Assembly (NCBI GenBank): GCA_009845425.1
Contig: VXZQ01000003.1
Span: forward strand, 124,001-188,000
From: Holophagales bacterium
Lineage (GTDB): Bacteria > Acidobacteriota > Thermoanaerobaculia > Multivoradales > Multivoraceae
Direction of reading: 5' to 3'
Length of the DNA: 64,000 nucleotides
Shown here: one piece after another, positions 28,139-38,941 of the stretch
How positions within the stretch are numbered: the first letter of the stretch is position 1
How the letters are laid out: every line of letters begins with the position of its first letter
Made by a program: the position numbers and the translations under genes
The notes under the pieces: model-generated
Told to the model about the DNA's origin: nothing
Seen by the model: the letters and a program-made list of their open reading frames with translations, nothing else
Databases searched by the model: none

Positions 28139-29017
28139 TCATTCGACGTTCTGCGCCTGCTCGCGCAACTGCTCGCACAGCACCTTACCCTCGACGACAC
28201 CGCGCTGCATCTCGAGATCGCGGCACTTGGAACCGACCGTGTTGAGTTCACGCAGGATCTCCTGGCTCAGGAACACGAGCCGCCGACCGACCGCGCCGCC
28301 CTCCTCCATCGCCGCCTTGAATCCCTCCAGATGGCCATCGAGGCGCTCCAGTTCTTCAGAAGTGTCGCTGCGCTCCACGAGCAGCGCGACTTCCTGAACC
28401 AGGCGAGCCGGGTCGAGCGGGCCGCCAGTTCCCAGCAGTTCGCCGACCCGGCCCTCAAGTTCGCCGGCCGCCTCTGCGACGACCTCGTTCCGGCGCGCCG
28501 CCAGAGCGCCGACACAGGCACGCAGGGAGACCAGATGCCCGTCCAACGAGTCGGCGAGAACCCGCCCTTCCCGCTCCCGTTCGGCCACCATGGACGCGAT
28601 CGCGCGCCGGCAGGTTTCGATCACGACCGCTCGCTCTTCCCGATCAGCGGCGGCGCTTCCTGATTCGGAGCGAAGTGCCCTGATGGCGGAGAGGAGCTCT
28701 CCGGCGCTCAGCTCCGAGTTGACGATGCCCCGTCGCCGCCAGCGCCGCACAGTCCGCAGAACGTGTTCCTCGGCCGCGTCGGTCTCGTCGAGGTCGGCCG
28801 CGTCCCAAGCCGACTCGACCTCGACGCCGATCTCCACGCGACCGCGCCGGACCTCCGCCGCGACCGCCGTCCGCAGTTCGGGTTCGAGGCTCCTGAACGG
28901 GCCCCGAACGCGCATGGCGACGTCCAGGTTGCGGTGGTTCACGGACCGTGCCGTAACGGTCACCCGATGACGGCGGTCCGTCGCCGTCGCCTCGCCGTAG
29001 CCGGTCATGCTCCTCAC
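28139..29017 (-). CDS. YicC family endoribonuclease
   Basis: A YicC/YloC-type protein; members have been shown to cleave RNA and influence small-RNA turnover. The 292-residue product begins RSMTGYGEA (family start motif) and has ARSVNHRNLDVAMRVRGPF (about 23-41), with the DUF1732-type C-terminus ending in KCRDLEMQRGVVEGKVLCEQLREQAQNVE. The GTG start overlaps the lpxB stop by 4 bases. The yicC-gmk-rpoZ order is widely conserved. Confidence 0.92.
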   Translation of the reverse strand: MRSMTGYGEATATDRRHRVTVTARSVNHRNLDVAMRVRGPFRSLEPELRTAVAAEVRRGRVEIGVEVESAWDAADLDETDAAEEHVLRTVRRWRRRGIVNSELSAGELLSAIRALRSESGSAAADREERAVVIETCRRAIASMVAEREREGRVLADSLDGHLVSLRACVGALAARRNEVVAEAAGELEGRVGELLGTGGPLDPARLVQEVALLVERSDTSEELERLDGHLEGFKAAMEEGGAVGRRLVFLSQEILRELNTVGSKCRDLEMQRGVVEGKVLCEQLREQAQNVE

Positions 29018-30189
29018 GGCCGTGCTGTCCCCTCGCGGCCCCGGCGCGCCTCTTCCGGAAGACCCAGTTCCTCGAGCAGGCAGCCGGCCGCGCGGTCGCT
29101 CGCTCCGGACTCGCCGAGGGCCGGCCGCAGTTCGGCCAGCGCCCGACGCATGGCGTCGATGCGACCTCGCCGACCCAGCAGCCTGGATGCCGCGGCGGCC
29201 ATCCGCTCGTGATCCGCCTCCGCCTGCAGCAGTTCCGGCACCACCTGGCGGCCGAGCACCAGGTTCACCAGGCTGACGAACGGCAGGTCCACGAGGAGGC
29301 GTCCGATCGCGTAGGTCAGCGGGGACACACGGTAGACCACAATCATGGGCGTTCCGAGCAGCCCCACCTCGAGGGTCGCCGTACCGGAGGCGCAGAGCGC
29401 GAGGTGCGCCCCCGCGACCGCTGCGAACCGGTCGGCGCGCACAACGTCCACTTCATCCGCGTCCAGGGGCCCGCCGGCGATCAGGCGCCGCACCAGTTCC
29501 TGGTCGACCGTTGGCGCCTGGATCAGACGAACCTGGCCGGCGCGTCCCGCGGTCCCGACCAGCGTAGCGGCGGCCCGCAGCATGGGGGGCAGGATCCGCC
29601 GAACCTCGCTGTTGCGCGAACCCGGCAGGAGCGCCAGCACGGGTCGCTCCGGCACGCCGTCCTGCCGGTCCCATGCCGACTCGAGTTCCGGTACGTCGTC
29701 GACCAGAGGGTGCCCCACGTGATCCACGTGGAGCTCATGTCCCCGGTACACGTCGACCTCGAACGGGAAGAGCACGAGCATGCGATCGACGAGGCGCGCG
29801 ATCGTCCGTACTCGCCACCGACGCCACGCCCACACCTGGGGCGAGACGTAGTACAGAACCGGTATGCCGCGGCGACGCAGGCGGCGGGCCAACCGCAGGT
29901 TGAAGTCAGGGAAATCGACGAGAACGGCCAGGCTCGGTCGGCGCGTCTCAGCTGCTCGCAACAACTTGCGAAACACAGCGCGGATTCGCGGCAGCTCGCG
30001 AACGACTTCGGCGATGCCAACGACGGCGACCTCATCGCTGTGCGCGACGGGGTCCAGTCCGGCCGCGGCCATCGCGTCGCCTCCGAGCCCGAAGAAGCGG
30101 ATTCGCCCGCGATCCCCGGCCAGCCGGGCGGCCGCCTCCATGAGGCCCGCTCCGTGGCGGTCCCCCGACGCCTCGCCGGCGGAGATCAA
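29014..30189 (-). CDS. lpxB: lipid-A-disaccharide synthase
   Basis: It joins UDP-2,3-diacylglucosamine and lipid X to make the lipid A disaccharide at the inner membrane, so the cell should make LPS. The 391-residue product starts SAGEASGDRHGAGLMEAA, then LVDFPDFNLRLARRLRRRGIPVLYYVSPQVWAWR (about 90-123) and LPGSRNSEV (about 190-198), all LpxB hallmarks. The start codon is TTG with GGAG only 2 bases upstream, so the true start could be slightly different. No other lpx gene is in the window. Confidence 0.93.
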   Translation of the reverse strand: MISAGEASGDRHGAGLMEAAARLAGDRGRIRFFGLGGDAMAAAGLDPVAHSDEVAVVGIAEVVRELPRIRAVFRKLLRAAETRRPSLAVLVDFPDFNLRLARRLRRRGIPVLYYVSPQVWAWRRWRVRTIARLVDRMLVLFPFEVDVYRGHELHVDHVGHPLVDDVPELESAWDRQDGVPERPVLALLPGSRNSEVRRILPPMLRAAATLVGTAGRAGQVRLIQAPTVDQELVRRLIAGGPLDADEVDVVRADRFAAVAGAHLALCASGTATLEVGLLGTPMIVVYRVSPLTYAIGRLLVDLPFVSLVNLVLGRQVVPELLQAEADHERMAAAASRLLGRRGRIDAMRRALAELRPALGESGASDRAAGCLLEELGLPEEARRGREGTARP

Positions 30190-30214
30190 AACTCCGGTCA
30201 GGGCAGAACCCTGG

Positions 30215-30412
30215 TCAGGGAAGGGGCGTTGGCGGCGACCATGGAAACGGGAACATCAACCAGGCGAGCACCAGGCCCCCGCCGACCATGCCGATCATCA
30301 TCTGCAGGAAGAGCCGCACCCTGTCCCTGAAGCGCCGCCGCCAGAGCACGGCGAAGAACAGGCTCACCTGGAGGGCGTAGATCACCATCAGGGCAAAGTG
30401 ACTGGTCAGCAC
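30215..30412 (-). CDS. small two-helix membrane protein, unknown function
   Basis: I do not recognise this protein. The 65-residue product has two hydrophobic segments (about 6-24 and 35-54) separated by a basic loop (WRRRFRDRVR) and a Pro-rich end. GTG 30412 was chosen over the ORF-track ATG 30451: it lies 5 bases after the upstream stop and has AAGGA 8 bases in front. It is embedded between a DUF6677-like gene and lpxB in a packed operon, so an envelope role is plausible but unproven. Confidence 0.6.
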   Translation of the reverse strand: MLTSHFALMVIYALQVSLFFAVLWRRRFRDRVRLFLQMMIGMVGGGLVLAWLMFPFPWSPPTPLP

Positions 30413-30416
30413 AGCA

Positions 30417-30830
30417 TCAGTCCTTCGAGCCGCTGGCGATGTCCCAGGCATCGAGTACGGCGAGCAGGTTCAACAGACCGGCGGTGAGCAGGAAGGCCTT
30501 GCCGTACTCGAACGTCGAAGAGAGGATGTCGCCTTCGTACTCCACCAGGTAGCGGGCAAGAAAGTAGGGCGTGCCGGCCCCCATCGAGCTCAGCGTCGCA
30601 AGACGGCTGAGCGGCTGCTCGGGAATGACGACATAGAGATGGCCCCGCAGCCAGCACCCGAACAGGAAGGAGAACAGGACCACGCCGCAGACAACGGCGG
30701 CGCGGCGGGGCTTCTTCAACAACAGATGGCCGGATCCGGGCACGGCCCAGGCCGCTACCGCGACCAGAATCTGCCGAGCGAGTCCCTGTGGCTGCGAGGG
30801 GGAGCCGGCAGGAGGCGGAGTCGTCGTCAT
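30417..30830 (-). CDS. DUF6677-like membrane protein
   Basis: A 137-residue protein with a Pro-rich N-terminus and three or four hydrophobic segments. The first contains VAAWAVPGSGHLLLKKPRRA (about 25-44), a PGxGH-x-L pattern that I associate with DUF6677 proteins found mainly in Acidobacteriota. The family assignment is from memory of that pattern, not from a search, and no biochemical function is known to me. It lies between the IHF gene and lpxB on the minus strand and is followed at 5 bases by a small membrane protein. Confidence 0.65.
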   Translation of the reverse strand: MTTTPPPAGSPSQPQGLARQILVAVAAWAVPGSGHLLLKKPRRAAVVCGVVLFSFLFGCWLRGHLYVVIPEQPLSRLATLSSMGAGTPYFLARYLVEYEGDILSSTFEYGKAFLLTAGLLNLLAVLDAWDIASGSKD

Positions 30831-30892
30831 GCGTGCGCGGCGGCGGGCTCGGCCACGGGGACCTGGCTGCTTCTTTCAGCCCCCGGGCGGAC

Positions 30893-31216
30893 CTACTCGT
30901 CGGAGTTGAGGCGTTCCCTGAGTTCCTTGCCGGGCTTGAAGTAGGGAATCTTCTTGGACGGGACGTCGACCCGAGCCCCGGTCTTGGGATTTCGGCCGAT
31001 CCGGGAACCCCGTTCGCGTATGCGAAAGCTCCCGAATCCGCGAAGCTCGATCTTGTCGCCGTCCTTCAGGGAGTCGACGATGCTCTCGAAGACCGTGCTG
31101 ACGATGACCTCCGCGTCCTTCTTGGTGAGGTTGGCGGTACGTGCCACCTCCTCGACCAACTGTGCCTTCGTCACGCCGTGGCGAATGTCGGAAGGGAACT
31201 GGATCGCGTCTTTCAT
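30893..31216 (-). CDS. ihfB: integration host factor / HU family DNA-binding protein (IHF-beta-like)
   Basis: A histone-like DNA-bending protein. The 107-residue product has the family body from TKAQLVEEVA to KELRERLN, with IELRGFGSFRIRERGSR-GRNPKTGARV and the proline-bearing arm tip (GRNPKTG). It carries about 14 extra N-terminal residues compared with E. coli IHF-beta. GTG 31174 would give the standard length, but ATG 31216 has GGAGGAG 6 bases upstream, so the longer form is preferred. It lies 30 bases after rpsA, the same neighbour as ihfB in E. coli, which favours IHF-beta over HU. Confidence 0.85.
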   Translation of the reverse strand: MKDAIQFPSDIRHGVTKAQLVEEVARTANLTKKDAEVIVSTVFESIVDSLKDGDKIELRGFGSFRIRERGSRIGRNPKTGARVDVPSKKIPYFKPGKELRERLNSDE

Positions 31217-31246
31217 TCTCGGCTCCTCCCACAGGTCCAGCAGGTA

Positions 31247-33289
<2,043 letters not shown>

Positions 33290-33429
33290 GGGTTCCTGTG
33301 TTCTCGCCGCGGTTCTCTCCCCCGCAGCGGTAGGCGTTTCTAGGTGCTTCGGACGGCGACAATCGACCCTTGGACGAACCACCACTGGCAGTCGCCTGAG
33401 GACGAACCGGCGCCGGGGTCAGACGAACA

Positions 33430-33458
33430 AGTATAGGGACGCGGCACTGAGCGGTCAA
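33430..33458 (-). promoter_or_regulatory. sigma-70-like promoter for rpsA
   Basis: On the minus strand TTGACC (33458-33453) and TATACT (33435-33430) are separated by 17 bases. It is one of the best promoter matches in the window. It predicts a leader of about 135 bases for rpsA. The rest of the 208-base rpsA-queG gap shows nothing else clear. Confidence 0.7.
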
Positions 33459-33497
33459 CCGTTCTGCGGTTCGTCGGTAGAGTCGATTCGACCGCCC

Positions 33498-34601
33498 TTA
33501 GTCCCTGATTTCAAGTGACTTACGGACCCTGCCGCAGTCCCCGGCCAAGCGTTCCAGCGACCACTCCGCATGGCTGCTGACGACCGGATCGTCGCTCTCC
33601 CGAGCCCGTTCGAGGGCCGCCGCGTAAGACTGATCGGCGCGGTTCCCCATCGCCACGGCGGCGTTGCGCCGCAGGCCGGACCTGCCCGCGCGCTTCATCG
33701 GACTGCGCCGGAAACGGCTGTGGTAGCCGTCCTCGGAAATCGACAGAAGGCCGGACAGGTCCAACTCGACACGGTCTGGCGGAAGCTCGAAGATCCCGGC
33801 CCGCTGCCGTTCGACGGGCGCCGCCCGGTGCTGATTCCAGGGGCAGACCTCCTGGCAGATGTCGCAGCCGAACACCCAGTCGCCGACCATCGTGCGCGCC
33901 TTCTCGGGCATCTCCCCACGGTGCTCGATCGTCCAGTAACTGATGCACCGCTCCGCGTCCAGCACCCAGGGCTCCGGCAGCGCCCCGGTCGGACACGCGT
34001 CCAGGCACCGGCGGCAGTTCCCGCAGAGGTCCTCGGCCAGCGGCTCGCTCGGCTCGAGTTCCAGGGTCAGAAACAGCTCGCCGAGCAGGAACCAGGAGCC
34101 GCTCCGGTCGAGCAACTGGGTGTTCTTGGCCACGGCACCGAGGCCGGCCCGCGCCGCCAGCGCCCGCTCCAGCACGGGCCCCGTATCAACGTACGGGCGA
34201 GCCCCGGCGCCCGGAAACGCTTCCCGGATACGCGACGAGAGCCGCCGCAGACGGCGCTCCATCACGTCGTGGTAGTCGTCGCCGCGGGCGTAGCGCGCCA
34301 CGCGGGGCCAGAGGTCGCCCGCCGGTTCCGGCTCACCTTCCAGGGGGTGGTAGTGAAGGGCGACACAGAGCGCCGACCTGGCGCCGTCGAGAAGCGAGGC
34401 CGGAACCACCCGCCGGCCCGGCCGGCGGCCCAGCCAGGACATCGAGGCGAAGAGGCCCCGTTCCAGCCGGCGCAGAAAAGAGGAACCGGTACCGGTCTGG
34501 GGCTCCAGCGTGGCGATGCCCGCGCGGTCGAAGCCCGCTTCGAGCGCCCAGCCGAGCAGCAGGTCGGCGCGACTCGCCGGGCTGGCGAGGCCCTCACTCA
34601 C
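33498..34601 (-). CDS. queG: epoxyqueuosine reductase QueG
   Basis: A cobalamin- and Fe-S-dependent enzyme that makes the last step of the modified tRNA base queuosine. The 367-residue product has the N-terminal cobalamin-binding part with RYARGDDYHDVMERRL (about 104-119), and two ferredoxin-type clusters, CGNCRRCLDACPTGAL (about 193-208) and CDICQEVCPWN (about 247-257), followed by a HEAT-like C-terminus. GTG start, overlapping the folA stop by 4 bases. It is the last gene of thyA-folA-queG. Confidence 0.93.
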   Translation of the reverse strand: MSEGLASPASRADLLLGWALEAGFDRAGIATLEPQTGTGSSFLRRLERGLFASMSWLGRRPGRRVVPASLLDGARSALCVALHYHPLEGEPEPAGDLWPRVARYARGDDYHDVMERRLRRLSSRIREAFPGAGARPYVDTGPVLERALAARAGLGAVAKNTQLLDRSGSWFLLGELFLTLELEPSEPLAEDLCGNCRRCLDACPTGALPEPWVLDAERCISYWTIEHRGEMPEKARTMVGDWVFGCDICQEVCPWNQHRAAPVERQRAGIFELPPDRVELDLSGLLSISEDGYHSRFRRSPMKRAGRSGLRRNAAVAMGNRADQSYAAALERARESDDPVVSSHAEWSLERLAGDCGRVRKSLEIRD

Positions 34602-35104
34602 CGGTCGTCAGCCGGCCGTGTCAAAACCTCGAAGCGAGTGGGATGGTCGTCTTCAGGCCCGGCAGGCACATCCTCCGACGTCTCCACCCGCCAACCGTCG
34701 AGCGGAGACAGATCGACCGCCGTGTCGCCTTCGACCTCAGCCAGTACGCGGGTCAGGTACACGCGGTCCGCGAAGCGAAACGTCGCGCTGAACAGCCCGG
34801 CGCCGCCGATCACGAACATCTCCTCCTCGCCCGCCCGGCGGGCGGCCTCGACCGCCGCTTCCAGTGAGCGGCGCACGTCGGCGCCGGGGGCCTCGAACCC
34901 GGGCCGCCCGCTCAGAACGATGCACGTCCGGCGCGGCAGCGGCCGGCAGCCGATCTCCTCCCAGGTGCGCCGGCCCATCACCACGTGGTGGCCCGTGGTC
35001 AACCGCTTGAAGCGTCGTACGTCGGTCCTGAGCTTCCAGGGCAGTTGACCTTCGAACCCGATCACGCCATTGGTCGCTGCGGCCAGAATCGCCGAGACCC
35101 TCAC
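34598..35104 (-). CDS. folA: dihydrofolate reductase
   Basis: It reduces dihydrofolate to tetrahydrofolate, restoring the cofactor used up by thymidylate synthase. The 168-residue product has the Met20-loop region NGVIGFEGQLPWKLRTDVRRFK (about 12-33), VVMGRRTWEEIG (about 41-52) and MFVIGGAGLFSATFRFADRVYLTRV (about 96-120). GTG start, 20 bases after thyA. Pairing with thyA is the usual arrangement and makes metabolic sense. Confidence 0.94.
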   Translation of the reverse strand: MRVSAILAAATNGVIGFEGQLPWKLRTDVRRFKRLTTGHHVVMGRRTWEEIGCRPLPRRTCIVLSGRPGFEAPGADVRRSLEAAVEAARRAGEEEMFVIGGAGLFSATFRFADRVYLTRVLAEVEGDTAVDLSPLDGWRVETSEDVPAGPEDDHPTRFEVLTRPADDR

Positions 35105-35124
35105 TGTCGCACCCCTCGACCTTC

Positions 35125-35919
35125 TCAGATCGCGACCGCGGCGCGGATTGGCGGATGAGGCTCGTAGCCCATGAGTTCGAAGTCGTCGAGCGTGAAGTCG
35201 AACACGGAGTCGACGTCCGGATTGATATGCATCCTCGGTAACGGTCGAGGCTTCCGGGTCAACTGCTCGCGCGCCTGGTCCACGTGGTTGCTGTACAGGT
35301 GCGCGTCACCGAACGTATGGACGAACTCGCCGGCTTCCAGTCCGCAGGTTCGTGCGACCATCATCAGGAGCAGCGAGTAGGACGCGATGTTGAAGGGCAC
35401 TCCCAGGAAGAGATCGCCGCTGCGCTGATAGAGCTGGCATGACAGCCGGCCGTTCGCCGCGTAGAACTGAAACAGCGTGTGGCAGGGCGGCAAGGCCATC
35501 GTGTCGACATCGGCGACGTTCCAGGCGCTGACGATCAGGCGCCGCGAATGCGGCTCGCTCCGAATGCGCTCGATCACCGCCGCGATCTGGTCGATCGACC
35601 GGCCGTCCGGCGCGGGCCAGGACCGCCACTGCGAGCCGTAGACGGGACCGAGGTCACCGCGCTCGTCCGCCCATTCGTCCCAGATCGACACGCCGTACCG
35701 GTGCAAATAGTCGACGTTCGTGTCGCCACGCAGGAACCACAGCAGCTCGACGATGATCGACCGCAGGTGCAACCGCTTCGTCGTCAACACCGGAAACCCG
35801 TCCGCGAGATCGAAACGCAACTGCCGGCCGAAAACGCTGCGAGTCCCCGTGCCCGTGCGGTCGTCCCGGACCACGCCCTCGTCGAGCACTTCCCGCAACA
35901 GGTCGAGGTACTGGCGCAT
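35125..35919 (-). CDS. thyA: thymidylate synthase
   Basis: It methylates dUMP to dTMP using methylenetetrahydrofolate. The 264-residue product is exactly E. coli length and shows [20 protein letters not shown] (about 19-38), the catalytic cysteine in [12 protein letters not shown] (about 142-153), [19 protein letters not shown] (about 166-184) and the end [14 protein letters not shown]. First gene of the thyA-folA-queG set. Confidence 0.97.
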   Translation of the reverse strand: MRQYLDLLREVLDEGVVRDDRTGTGTRSVFGRQLRFDLADGFPVLTTKRLHLRSIIVELLWFLRGDTNVDYLHRYGVSIWDEWADERGDLGPVYGSQWRSWPAPDGRSIDQIAAVIERIRSEPHSRRLIVSAWNVADVDTMALPPCHTLFQFYAANGRLSCQLYQRSGDLFLGVPFNIASYSLLLMMVARTCGLEAGEFVHTFGDAHLYSNHVDQAREQLTRKPRPLPRMHINPDVDSVFDFTLDDFELMGYEPHPPIRAAVAI

Positions 35920-35982
35920 CGCGCCGGTCTCAGGTTCCGGTCCGCGGCAACCGGCGATCGCCCGAACGGCTCGGCACCCCCC

Positions 35983-36762
35983 CTACCCCGCCGGTGAGAT
36001 CCGCAGGTTGCGGAAGTGGGCCACGGTGGAACCTTCCATCCACAGTGCGACCTTGCCCCGGCCGTCCGCTCCGGACTTCAGATCGTTGACGATCAGGGTC
36101 GGCTGGGCGGCGCCGTTCACGTACAGCCTGGCCTTCTCGCCCGTCACCTCGATCTTCACGGCGATCCATTCCGCCGGACCGATGTCCACGTAGGTCTCGT
36201 ACTGCCCCGGTGTCTCCGCGCGTAACCGGAACCAGGTCCAGTGCGGGTGGGATATGTACTGCGCACTGTGGTTGCGTCGGAGCTGGTCCTCCGCCCGGCC
36301 GTTGGTCGGCCGCAGGTAGAAGCAATCGTACGTCTCGTCGTCCTCCCGGACCCGGAAGGCGACGCCGACGAAACCGCGAGCGCCACCCTGGGCGCCCGGC
36401 GCCGGCTGGCCGGCCAGTTCGACCTCGATCGAACCACTGCCGAACTCCACGTCCTCGACGATTGCGAGGAAATCCCTCCGCGACTCTTCGAATGCCGCCG
36501 GGCCCGGTCTTTCGCCGCGGGCCCGCAGCTCCGCCATCACCTCCCGGCGTTCCGTGGCGATCGCCCCGAGCACCTCAGGATCGCCGGCAACGCGCAGCGC
36601 GGAGCGGCCTTCGAGAGCTTCGCCGCGGACCTCGACGTTGAGGAGCCGGAAGTCGCTGGCCGAAGGCACGTCCCGGTGGAATCCGGCGTCCTGGCTCAGG
36701 ACCGGAAACGCGGCCGGAATCGAGATGAGAACGAGAGCTATTCCGAGACGATGAACAGACAT
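35983..36762 (-). CDS. secreted DUF1080-like (concanavalin/LamG-fold) protein
   Basis: The 259-residue product has a signal peptide (MSVHRLGIALVLISIPAAFPVLS) with likely cleavage near residue 24. A beta-rich body follows, with VEFGSGSIEVELAG, GFVGVAFRV, DETYDCFYLRP and ALWMEGSTVAHFRNLRISP. These resemble DUF1080/LamG-type domains that bind or hydrolyse glycans. No catalytic residues could be assigned. The start follows GGAGGA at 8 bases, so the 347-residue ORF-track version is too long. It lies at the 3' end of the glycosyltransferase cluster, 20 bases after a GT2. Confidence 0.65.
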   Translation of the reverse strand: MSVHRLGIALVLISIPAAFPVLSQDAGFHRDVPSASDFRLLNVEVRGEALEGRSALRVAGDPEVLGAIATERREVMAELRARGERPGPAAFEESRRDFLAIVEDVEFGSGSIEVELAGQPAPGAQGGARGFVGVAFRVREDDETYDCFYLRPTNGRAEDQLRRNHSAQYISHPHWTWFRLRAETPGQYETYVDIGPAEWIAVKIEVTGEKARLYVNGAAQPTLIVNDLKSGADGRGKVALWMEGSTVAHFRNLRISPAG

Positions 36763-36782
36763 CGGTCTTTCCTCCGCAGTCA

Positions 36783-37706
36783 TCACACTAGCAGCCGTAG
36801 CAGTGCCGTCCTCTGCTCTTCGTCGGCAACGCCGAGGAATTTGCGGCGCAACCGCCGCCGCAGGTACGAACACTCCCAGCGTGGCCGGTGAAGGCCGTAG
36901 TAGCGCAACTGGGAAGCACGGTAGTAGCGTTCCACATCGGGTGAAAGGAGCCGCTTCCCCAGCCGCCCCGTCGTGACGCCGCGCGAGTGCCAGGCCCGGG
37001 CCCCCTCCACATGCCGCTGCCGCCAACCGCCGCGACCAAGGCGAAGCCCCAGATCGGCGTCCTCGAAGTAGAGAAAGAAACCCTCATCGAAGCCGCCGAC
37101 TTCCTCGAACGCGCTCCGGCGAACGAGCAGGCAGGCGGCCGAGAACCAGCCTTGCCCGAGCAGCGGCCGGAGCAGCCGTGGCAACCGCGCGTGGTTCCAG
37201 GCTCTCCCCTCGAACCGGTTCCGAAACTTCTGGATCGCCTCCCCCACGACTCCCACCGGAGGCGCCCAGCCCAACTGCAGCGAACCGTCCGGGTAGTGAA
37301 GCCGGGGAGCGGCTAACCCGAGCCTGGAGTCCGCTTCCAGCGCTTCCACCAGGCGCCGCAATGAGGTCGCGTCGATCCAGGCGTCCGGGTTGAGCAGCAG
37401 CAGGTAGCGACCCGCGGTCTCCCGGGCCGCCAGGTTGCAAGCGGCACCGAAGCCCAGGTTGCGCGCCGACGCGATCAGCCGCACCTTCGTCGGCTCCGGG
37501 GCCGGGTCCTGATCCTCAAGTTCACGGGCCGCGTCCAAGGAACCGTCAGTCGAGGCATTGTCCACCACAACGATCTCCAACCCGGCGCTTGCCGTCCGCC
37601 ACTCGTCCGCCACCGAACGCAGGCGCTCCAGGCAATGGCCAAGATGAAGGCCGGCATTGTGGTTGACGACCAACACGCTGACCGCCGGGACGTCGGGCCC
37701 GCTCAC
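36783..37706 (-). CDS. family 2 glycosyltransferase (rhamnosyltransferase-like)
   Basis: A cytoplasmic GT-A enzyme for envelope or exopolysaccharide. The 307-residue product has SVLVVNHNAGLHLGHCLERL (about 9-28), VVVDNASTDGSLDAA (about 46-60), ARNLGFGAACNLAA, LLLLNPDAWID (DxD position, about 101-111) and the FFLYFEDADLGLRLGRGGW motif (about 199-217), the set typical of WbbL-type rhamnosyltransferases. GTG 37706 overlaps the preceding GT4 stop; the ORF-track start is too early. Confidence 0.88.
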   Translation of the reverse strand: MSGPDVPAVSVLVVNHNAGLHLGHCLERLRSVADEWRTASAGLEIVVVDNASTDGSLDAARELEDQDPAPEPTKVRLIASARNLGFGAACNLAARETAGRYLLLLNPDAWIDATSLRRLVEALEADSRLGLAAPRLHYPDGSLQLGWAPPVGVVGEAIQKFRNRFEGRAWNHARLPRLLRPLLGQGWFSAACLLVRRSAFEEVGGFDEGFFLYFEDADLGLRLGRGGWRQRHVEGARAWHSRGVTTGRLGKRLLSPDVERYYRASQLRYYGLHRPRWECSYLRRRLRRKFLGVADEEQRTALLRLLV

Positions 37707-38941
37707 GGACGTCTCCCCTGCGCCGCCAGCCAGGCTGTCTCGACCTCGCTCGCGAACGTCTCCGCGGCCCGGGCCCATGTCAGCGACCGAACGCGCTCAG
37801 GGCCCTGAACCTCCGCGACGCTCCGCGCTTCGCGGTCGAACAGCAGCCGGCGCAGGCCGTCGGTCACGCCGTCGACATCAAGCCGGTCGCACCTGAGCGG
37901 ATAGTCCGGCCAGAGTTCGAGCAACGCCGGCGCGTCCGAAACGAGCGCCGGCGCGCCGGCCGCCAGCGATTCGAGCGGCGGTAGGCCATACCCCTCGTAC
38001 TCCGACACATAGATGGTCCCGACCGCGCCCGCATACAGCTTGGGGAGAGCCTGGTCGTCCACGTAGCCGATACGGATCACGCGGTCCACGCAGCCACTCG
38101 ATCGAATCATGCGGTCCAGGTCGTCCGGCCTCGGCAACTGGTTCGCGCCGGCCACAACGAGCTGAAGTTCTTCGACGGGCAGATCGCCGGCAGCCGTCGC
38201 CACCCCCGCCCGAGCCGGCTCCCCCAACAACCTGGTCAGGCCGGCCAGCACCAGGTCCAGTCGACGGCGTTGCAAGATGGAACCCAGGATCAGCAGGTAA
38301 GGAGGCCGTACCCCCAGCCCCGCGAGGTCTCCCGCCCCTGCGTTGCGGCGAGAAACCGACTGCCCGGCCTGCTCGAACCGGGGCGACACGCCCAGTGGCG
38401 CGACCGCGATCCGTTCCTCCGGTACCCCGTACCGCCCCTGCAGTTCGGCGGCGGTCCGACCCGTGTCGGTCAGCACCCTGGTCGCCGAGCGGGCCGCGCG
38501 GCGTGCGAGGAAGCGTCGCCGCCACCTCTCCCTGAAGCCGAAGTCGCGCGGCAGGACCTCGAACGACAGGTCGTGGATCGTGACGAGCGAAGCAGGAGAG
38601 GCCCCGCGAGGCAGGCTGTAGCCCGGCGAGAACAGGAGGTCCACGGCTCGCGTCCGAAGGATGCGGGGCAGTCGGATCTGCTCCCAGAAGATCGGATGCG
38701 CATCGGTCCGCCGGTCGAACACGGCCTCGCAAGTGCAACCCCCCGCGTCCTTTCCGGTCCACAGTGGATGCTCGAAGGGATCGCCCTTGAAGAACAGCTT
38801 CAGCCGCCAGCCACGTGCTCGGGGCGTACCTCTGAGAGCCCTCAGGAGCTCCTCGAGGTACCTGCCCACGCCGGTCGGCGCGCCCTCCATCTCGTAGGCG
38901 ACGACGCCGATCGTTCCCGGCCCCGCAGCCCCGTGCGTCAT
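37703..38941 (-). CDS. family 4 glycosyltransferase (first of a tandem pair)
   Basis: A GT-B retaining glycosyltransferase of 412 residues. It has YEMEGAPTGVGRYLEELLRAL (about 16-36), LVTIHDLSFEVLPRDFG (about 119-135), APLGVSPRFE, a C-domain with LILGSILQRRRLDLVLAGL, and YVSEYEGYGLPPLESLAAGAPALVSDAPALLE (about 315-346) with the nucleotide-sugar glutamates. The ATG overlaps the stop of the following GT4 (ATGA). The domain layout matches the neighbouring gene 38938-40065, suggesting an old duplication. Confidence 0.9.
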   Translation of the reverse strand: MTHGAAGPGTIGVVAYEMEGAPTGVGRYLEELLRALRGTPRARGWRLKLFFKGDPFEHPLWTGKDAGGCTCEAVFDRRTDAHPIFWEQIRLPRILRTRAVDLLFSPGYSLPRGASPASLVTIHDLSFEVLPRDFGFRERWRRRFLARRAARSATRVLTDTGRTAAELQGRYGVPEERIAVAPLGVSPRFEQAGQSVSRRNAGAGDLAGLGVRPPYLLILGSILQRRRLDLVLAGLTRLLGEPARAGVATAAGDLPVEELQLVVAGANQLPRPDDLDRMIRSSGCVDRVIRIGYVDDQALPKLYAGAVGTIYVSEYEGYGLPPLESLAAGAPALVSDAPALLELWPDYPLRCDRLDVDGVTDGLRRLLFDREARSVAEVQGPERVRSLTWARAAETFASEVETAWLAAQGRRP

